Assembly: GCA_902773365.1 (NCBI GenBank)
Contig: CACYEG010000014.1
Coordinates: forward strand, 1-11,059
DNA: 11,059 bases
Direction: 5' to 3'
Origin: an uncultured Erysipelotrichaceae bacterium
Lineage (GTDB): Bacteria > Bacillota_I > Bacilli_A > RF39 > UBA660
The position numbers and the translations under genes are program-made. Below, piece by piece: positions 7,387 to 11,059 of this stretch; position 1 is the first letter of the stretch, and every line of letters begins with the position of its first letter. Below the pieces are notes generated by a model. It did not search any database and was not told the origin of the DNA. It worked only from the letters and a program-made list of their open reading frames with translations.

Positions 7387-9675
7387 ATGAATATTACTAA
7401 TGCTAGTGGAATTTTGGTAAAAGGAAATATTAATAAAAGATTTTTTTGGTATTGTTTAAAAAGACAACCAAAATTAATTTTATTTATTTTTATCAATTTG
7501 TATTATCGTATAATATCGATACTGATTAATAATAAAGCTTTCTATGAATCTCGAAAATTCCGCTATTATGGAAAAATTAAAAACTTTGATGATGTAATTG
7601 ATTCATTTGGTAAAACTGTTAAAAAGATAAATTATTTTAACATAAAATATGATTACATTGTTGAAAAAAGTCCTAGTATTTTATTAAAAAGTATTTTCCC
7701 TAGAGTAAGAATTATAGGATACGAATTTAATAAAAAATATATAGTCGCTCTTGAAACCTATGAAAAAAATGTTAAAGACCTTTATGATATAAATAATTTA
7801 TACATTAATGAAAAATATAAGATATATTTTAATAGTTTAAATATTAAAAATAAATACATAGTAAGACACAGAAGGCTATATTTGAAAAGGCAAACGAAGC
7901 ATCATATTAAGTTACCTATTAACATAATAATGATATTTCTTATGGCTAATTTAATAACAATTATGAGCTTTTTCTTTACTAATGCAAATCTTGATTTAGA
8001 ATTATTTAAAACTTATTTCGAAATAAGAGTATATATTATGAATTTTATTCCAATATTTGCAGTAATGCTTGGCTTATACATTATATCCGGCAGAGTATAT
8101 ATAGCTTTTGCAGTTACTTTTATTACAACTCTTGCATTAGGTATATCTAACCAAACAAAGTTAACATATAGAGACGATATAGTAAAATTTGAAGACTTAT
8201 TAATAATAAAAGAAGCATTAATAATGAGTGAAAAATATGCTATAGTTGTTAAAAAATATACAATAATTTTTATACTATTATTTATTCCAAGCATATTAAT
8301 ATTGCGAAATAGGTTGAGAGTATTTAAGTTAAAGTGGTATTTTAGATTATTTGCAATTATACCAATTACTTTGACATTGTTTCTGGGATATAAATACTTT
8401 TATTCGCAGGAAGATATATATTCTAAATTGGGAGATAAGTCAATTATTAATATATGGATTGCGACAAGACAATATCAAATTCGAGGAATGATTTATCCTT
8501 TTGTATATACAATTAAAGATGTAGTTTCGACTATACCTGAGGGTTATACACTAGAAAAAGCTGAAAATATATTAAAATCTTATACTTATGAGTCTATTCC
8601 CGAGGATAAAAAAGTAAATATTATTGCTATAATGTTTGAAGCATTTAATGATTTCTCAAAATTTAAAGAAATTGAATTTAAAACTGATATATACAAAAAA
8701 TTTCACTCAATTCAAAACGAATCTATTTCAGGTACAATAGTAACCCAAATATTTGGTGGGGGAACAATAGTTAGTGAAAGGAACTTTTTAACAGGATATT
8801 ATAGATTTCCAACTTTTAGAAAATCGACTAACTCATATGTTTGGTATTTTAAGGAACAGGGGTACAACACCGATGCTATGCATCCTGCTTATGGCGCATT
8901 TTATAATAGAACTAGTGCAAATACTAACTTAGGTTTTGACAACTATTACAACTGTAGCAATAGATATAACCTTATTCAAGAAGAAATAATGTGGGATGAT
9001 CATTACTTTTTGGATGATATTATTTCACAATATGAACAAAACAAAAAAACAAATAAGCCGTATTTTAATTTTTCGGTTACATATCAAAATCACGGACCAT
9101 ATACTTCCGATAAGTATGATGGTAAACCTTACTACATAAAAAAGAAAAATATGAGTGATGAGGGTTATAATACGATTAACGAATATTTTAAAGGTATATA
9201 TGATACTGTAGATGCAATGTATCAACTTATCGAATACTTTAAAAAAGAAAGCGAACCCACAATTGTTATAACGTTTGGTGATCACAATCCATATTTAGGG
9301 GAAAACCAACTCGCATATAATGAATTGGGTATTAATATGGATCTCAGTACAGTAGAGGGATTTAGAAATTATTATAGCACGCCTTATATAATTTATGGTA
9401 ACCCGAGTGCTAAAAAGCTATTTAATAAAACATTTGTAGGAAAAGGTAACGAGATCAGTCCAATATTTTTAATGAATGAGCTATTCGATTACATTGGATT
9501 AAAAGGAAACGAATATATGCAATATATGAGTGATCTGAAAAAGCAAAAAACCGTTATGGGAACAGTATATGAAAAAGAAAATGGAAAGTATATATCAGCG
9601 GAAGAAGCAACAAGCAATAAAGAATACGAAATTGTAAGTTACTATGTGGCAAACAATTTTAAATTACAAAAATAA
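7387..9675 (+). CDS. LTA-synthase-like phosphoglycerol transferase with a degenerate HAD-IB phosphatase-like N-terminal domain
   Basis: It has 762 residues from the ATG at 7387. Residues about 179-336 hold five membrane spans, as in LtaS, and residues about 410-690 are the extracytoplasmic sulfatase-fold domain. Catalytic residues are all recognisable: Glu418 (MFEAF), the nucleophile Thr460 in GGGT, His499 and Arg508 (HPAYGAFYNR), His569 (HGPY) and Asp632-His633 (GDHNP). Relatives transfer glycerol phosphate from phosphatidylglycerol to lipoteichoic acid or, in the GacH branch, to wall polysaccharides. LtaS proteins are usually about 650 residues; the excess is residues 1-175. Ungapped, these match the start of HAD-IB phosphatases, including FFWYCLKRQPKLI (19-31) and KSPSILL (94-100). 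However, the DxD nucleophile site is Asn5-Ala-Ser7, so the domain is probably inactive. The polysaccharide neighbours suggest decoration of that polymer, but true LTA synthesis is not excluded. Confidence 0.85.
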   Translation: MNITNASGILVKGNINKRFFWYCLKRQPKLILFIFINLYYRIISILINNKAFYESRKFRYYGKIKNFDDVIDSFGKTVKKINYFNIKYDYIVEKSPSILLKSIFPRVRIIGYEFNKKYIVALETYEKNVKDLYDINNLYINEKYKIYFNSLNIKNKYIVRHRRLYLKRQTKHHIKLPINIIMIFLMANLITIMSFFFTNANLDLELFKTYFEIRVYIMNFIPIFAVMLGLYIISGRVYIAFAVTFITTLALGISNQTKLTYRDDIVKFEDLLIIKEALIMSEKYAIVVKKYTIIFILLFIPSILILRNRLRVFKLKWYFRLFAIIPITLTLFLGYKYFYSQEDIYSKLGDKSIINIWIATRQYQIRGMIYPFVYTIKDVVSTIPEGYTLEKAENILKSYTYESIPEDKKVNIIAIMFEAFNDFSKFKEIEFKTDIYKKFHSIQNESISGTIVTQIFGGGTIVSERNFLTGYYRFPTFRKSTNSYVWYFKEQGYNTDAMHPAYGAFYNRTSANTNLGFDNYYNCSNRYNLIQEEIMWDDHYFLDDIISQYEQNKKTNKPYFNFSVTYQNHGPYTSDKYDGKPYYIKKKNMSDEGYNTINEYFKGIYDTVDAMYQLIEYFKKESEPTIVITFGDHNPYLGENQLAYNELGINMDLSTVEGFRNYYSTPYIIYGNPSAKKLFNKTFVGKGNEISPIFLMNELFDYIGLKGNEYMQYMSDLKKQKTVMGTVYEKENGKYISAEEATSNKEYEIVSYYVANNFKLQK

Positions 9676-9687
9676 AAAGGAGCTTAT

Positions 9688-10257
9688 ATGAAAAAAATAG
9701 TTTTAATGTTAGGAGTTATAGTTATGTTATTGACCGGATGCGGTAAAGAAGAAAAGTATAATGTAGAAATAAGTATAAAAGATAAAGGGGTTATCAAGTT
9801 AGAATTAGACGCTAAGACAGCGCCAATAACGGTTAAAAACTTTGTCGATTTAGCTGAATCTGGTTTCTATGATGGACTTACCTTTCATAGAGTTATCGAT
9901 GGCTTTATGATCCAAGGGGGAGATCCTGAAGGTACTGGTTTTGGTGGAAGTAAGAAACAAATAAAGGGAGAATTTAGTGCTAATGGTGTAACTAATAATA
10001 TATCTCATAAACGCGGTGTAATATCGATGGCAAGAGCGCCATACAGTATGGATAGTGCATCAAGTCAATTCTTTATCGTACAAAAGGACAGTACATTTTT
10101 AGATGGGCAATATGCAGCATTTGGACATGTAACTGAAGGCATGGATATTGTAGACGATATCGCAAAAAATACCAAAGTAGAAGACGAAAATGGAACTGTA
10201 CTAAAAGAAAATCAACCAAAAATAGAAACGATAAAAATCATTAAAAAAGCTGAATAA
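9688..10257 (+). CDS. Cyclophilin-type peptidyl-prolyl isomerase lipoprotein
   Basis: It catalyses cis-trans isomerisation of prolyl bonds and is probably anchored on the outer face of the membrane. The N-terminus is a lipoprotein signal: MKK, a hydrophobic stretch, then LTGC with the modified Cys18. The cyclophilin domain covers about 25-186, with FHRVIDGFMIQGGDP (66-80; Arg68, Phe73 and Gln76 match the active site), SSQFFI (125-130; Gln127, Phe129) and LDGQYAAFGHV (138-148; His147). The position of human Trp121 is Tyr142, as in many bacterial forms. AAAGGAG (9676-9682) lies 5 nt before the ATG. The gene is 12 nt after the LtaS-like gene with no promoter between them, so both are on one mRNA. 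It may help fold the exported catalytic domain of its neighbour. A complete gene of normal length (189 residues). Confidence 0.93.
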   Translation: MKKIVLMLGVIVMLLTGCGKEEKYNVEISIKDKGVIKLELDAKTAPITVKNFVDLAESGFYDGLTFHRVIDGFMIQGGDPEGTGFGGSKKQIKGEFSANGVTNNISHKRGVISMARAPYSMDSASSQFFIVQKDSTFLDGQYAAFGHVTEGMDIVDDIAKNTKVEDENGTVLKENQPKIETIKIIKKAE

Positions 10258-10265
10258 GCTTTTTT
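10243..10265 (+). terminator. Rho-independent terminator overlapping the cyclophilin stop codon
   Basis: AAAAAAGCT (10243-10251) pairs perfectly with AGCTTTTTT (10257-10265) around a 5-nt loop. The T-run forms the lower stem. The TAA stop (10255-10257) sits in the loop and the first base of the right arm, so the hairpin lies mostly in the last codons of the gene. Because the arms are A-run and T-run it may also act on the minus strand. Confidence 0.75.
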
Positions 10266-10300
10266 AATTTACATAAAATAATAGAGGAATATAAGAATTA

Positions 10301-10327
10301 TTAGCACTTACGCTTGACAAGTGCTAA
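10301..10327 (+). promoter_or_regulatory. CIRCE operator (HrcA binding site)
   Basis: TTAGCACTT (10301-10309), a 9-nt spacer, then AAGTGCTAA (10319-10327) form a perfect inverted repeat. The consensus is TTAGCACTC-N9-GAGTGCTAA, so this copy differs by one symmetric change in the innermost base pair. The -35 box of the hsp20 promoter begins in the spacer and ends on the first base of the right arm, so bound HrcA would block RNA polymerase until heat or unfolded protein inactivates it. No hrcA gene is in the window. Confidence 0.93.
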
Positions 10328-10342
10328 TAATGGTGGTATAAC
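10314..10342 (+). promoter_or_regulatory. Vegetative promoter of hsp20
   Basis: A perfect -35 TTGACA (10314-10319), a 17-nt spacer and TATAAC (10337-10342) preceded by TGG (extended -10). It is the best promoter match in the window and is embedded in the CIRCE operator. This fits a strong promoter held down by a repressor. The predicted transcript start is near 10349. Confidence 0.88.
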
Positions 10343-10350
10343 TATATCAG

Positions 10351-10357
10351 AAAGGTG
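10351..10357 (+). promoter_or_regulatory. Ribosome binding site that decides the hsp20 start
   Basis: AAAGGTG (10351-10357) lies 9 nt before the ATG at 10367. The two earlier in-frame starts, GTG 10355 and ATG 10358, overlap or directly abut this site and could not be served by it, so 10367 is the start. Confidence 0.75.
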
Positions 10358-10366
10358 ATGGATTAT

Positions 10367-10759
10367 ATGAATTTAATTCCAAGAAAGTTTTATTTAGGTG
10401 ATGATTTCTTTGACGATTTCTTTGAACCTGCCGTAAAGGAACAAATGAAATGCGATATCTATGAGAAAGATGGCAAATACCATATAATAATGGATGTACC
10501 TGGTTACGATAAGGAAGATATCAATATCGAAGTAGATAACGGATACTTGACTATATCTGCAGAAACTAAGGAAGAAGAAAACGAAGAAAAGAAAAACTAC
10601 ATTCGCCGTGAAAGACGTTATGGTAAGTTCAGTCGTTCATTCTATGTTGGAGACATAGATGCAGATTCAATTGAGGCAGAGTTTAAAAAAGGCACTCTTA
10701 AAGTCTGCGTACCAAAAGCAGAAGAGAGAAGTACTAAAAAACAAATTGAAATTAAATAA
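10367..10759 (+). CDS. hsp20: Small heat shock protein Hsp20 (alpha-crystallin family)
   Basis: An ATP-independent cytoplasmic chaperone that holds unfolding proteins during heat stress and forms oligomers. From the chosen ATG it has 130 residues, slightly short for the family (about 140-150). The N-terminal arm (1-26) is short and Phe/Asp-rich (FFDDFF, 14-19). The alpha-crystallin domain covers about 27-117, with DVPGYDKEDI (43-52), NYIRRERRYGKFSRSF (77-92) and the conserved GTLKVCVPK (109-117). The C-terminal oligomerisation motif I-x-I is Ile127-Glu-Ile129. It is a single-gene unit with its own CIRCE-controlled promoter and its own terminator. Its codon use is less AT-rich than that of the polysaccharide genes, as expected for a highly expressed core gene. 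Confidence 0.95.
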   Translation: MNLIPRKFYLGDDFFDDFFEPAVKEQMKCDIYEKDGKYHIIMDVPGYDKEDINIEVDNGYLTISAETKEEENEEKKNYIRRERRYGKFSRSFYVGDIDADSIEAEFKKGTLKVCVPKAEERSTKKQIEIK

Positions 10760-10779
10760 AGAACGCGTTAGCGTTTTTT
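10759..10779 (+). terminator. Rho-independent terminator after hsp20
   Basis: AACGC (10762-10766) pairs with GCGTT (10771-10775) around the 4-nt loop GTTA, followed by further T (10776-10779). A-T and G-T pairs can extend the stem back to the last base of the TAA stop. It is a compact hairpin with three G-C pairs next to the loop. Confidence 0.8.
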
Positions 10780-10780
10780 A

Positions 10781-10810
10781 TTTACTTTAAATAAGAATAC
10801 ATGGTATAAT
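10781..10810 (+). promoter_or_regulatory. Extended -10 promoter of the Lys-rich gene
   Basis: A perfect TATAAT (10805-10810) preceded by TGG (extended -10), with TTTACT (10781-10786, 4 of 6 matches) 18 nt upstream as the likely -35. It follows the hsp20 terminator immediately. The predicted transcript start is near 10817, at the ribosome binding site itself. Confidence 0.7.
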
Positions 10811-10826
10811 TTTATTGGTGATTATA

Positions 10827-11059
10827 ATGGCTAATGAAAAAAATGAAACTGTAAAAAAGCAAACTGTAACTAAAAAGACTAATGTTGGTAATAAAAAGAC
10901 TAATGCAGCAACTAAGAAAACACAGGAGGCAAAATCAAATAAAAAAGCGGGTACTACAAAAACAATAAAGAACAATTCTAATAGTACCAAAAAAACGTCA
11001 AACACTGCTAAAAAAAGTAGTAGTACTGTAAAAAATAAAAAAACTACTACATCAAAAAA
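10827..11059 (+). CDS. Lys/Thr/Ser/Asn-rich basic protein of unknown function, 3'-truncated by window edge
   Basis: The frame is open from the ATG at 10827 to the window end (77 codons plus 2 bases). GGTG (10817-10820) lies 6 nt upstream and a good promoter precedes it, so it is very likely a real gene. The visible part has 22 Lys and 17 Thr in 77 residues, only three acidic residues and no aromatic residue. It contains heptads of the form KKTNxxx. There is no hydrophobic segment or signal peptide. Such a stretch is disordered and could bind nucleic acid, resembling histone-H1-like tails. It may equally be just the flexible N-terminal extension of a larger enzyme beyond the edge. I do not recognise the family. 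An open frame on the opposite strand over the same DNA follows from the biased composition. Confidence 0.75.
   Translation, partial: MANEKNETVKKQTVTKKTNVGNKKTNAATKKTQEAKSNKKAGTTKTIKNNSNSTKKTSNTAKKSSSTVKNKKTTTSK
10871..10934 (+). repeat. 21-nt coding repeat (KKT[N/Q]xxx heptads)
   Basis: The 14-mer TAAAAAGACTAATG occurs at 10871-10884 and again at 10892-10905, exactly 21 nt (7 codons) apart. A third, diverged unit follows. The protein reads KKTNVGN, KKTNAAT, KKTQEAK (residues 16-36 of the Lys-rich protein). The identical third-base choices in the first two units point to a recent internal duplication. Confidence 0.65.

Noticed and set aside
5623..9285. Minus-strand open frames at 5623-5805, 5956-6195, 6994-7194, 8013-8294 and 9025-9285.
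   Set aside because: All lie entirely inside plus-strand genes with clear protein motifs, and their translations are hydrophobic, low-complexity mirror images with no recognisable domain.
10922..10928. CAGGAGG inside the Lys-rich gene as a ribosome binding site for another gene.
   Set aside because: No start codon lies at a usable distance downstream in any frame.
10871..10934. CRISPR-like direct repeats.
   Set aside because: The repeats are in phase with the codons, only 14 nt are exact, and no unique spacers separate them; it is a coding heptad repeat.
10787..11005. Minus-strand open frame rich in Val/Phe/Leu opposite the Lys-rich gene.
   Set aside because: Lys/Thr codons read backwards give Phe/Leu/Val codons. 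The plus strand has the promoter, the ribosome binding site and the start.

Overview
The window comes from an AT-rich bacterium that looks like a low-GC Firmicute (Bacillota). Supporting signs are AGGAG/AAAGGTG-type ribosome binding sites, a CIRCE heat-shock operator, an LTA-synthase-type enzyme and a lipoprotein cyclophilin. TGA is used as a stop and Trp is TGG, so it does not use the Mycoplasma code. An uncultured gut member of the Bacilli or a Mollicutes relative would fit, but the sequence alone does not prove this. All genes are on the + strand, packing is tight, and no gene-free stretch reaches 300 bases.

Positions 2-3965 are the 3' part of an operon for making a surface polysaccharide. 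It holds a Wzx-type flippase cut by the left window edge, a GT-D fold glycosyltransferase, and two GT2 glycosyltransferases. All neighbours overlap (17, 11 and 1 nt), and a hairpin terminator embedded in the last stop codon ends the unit. Positions 4049-7306 hold one 1085-residue protein. It joins a multi-membrane-span Wzy/O-antigen-ligase-like polymerase, a GT4 glycosyltransferase and a WecG/TagA/CpsF (GT26) transferase, and is followed by its own terminator.

Positions 7339-10265 are a two-gene unit with its own promoter. The first gene encodes an LTA-synthase-like phosphoglycerol transferase with an extra N-terminal domain of about 175 residues. I read that domain as a HAD-IB phosphatase fold whose catalytic aspartates have all been lost. 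The second gene, 12 nt downstream, encodes a cyclophilin lipoprotein. Next come an hsp20 gene under a CIRCE/HrcA operator (10301-10779) and the start of a very Lys/Thr/Ser-rich protein of unknown function that runs off the right edge.

Taken together, the first 9.7 kb probably builds, flips, polymerises and decorates (with glycerol phosphate) a wall or capsular polysaccharide. GT-D, the two GT2s and the GT4 would extend a lipid-linked repeat. The TagA-like domain would add an early ManNAc-type sugar. Wzx would flip the unit, the polymerase domain would link units outside, and the LtaS-like enzyme would add phosphoglycerol or make a polyglycerol-phosphate chain. No priming phosphoglycosyltransferase and no LCP-type wall ligase is visible here. 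The two main points of interest are the triple polymerase-GT4-GT26 fusion and the apparently dead HAD domain fused to the LtaS-like enzyme.
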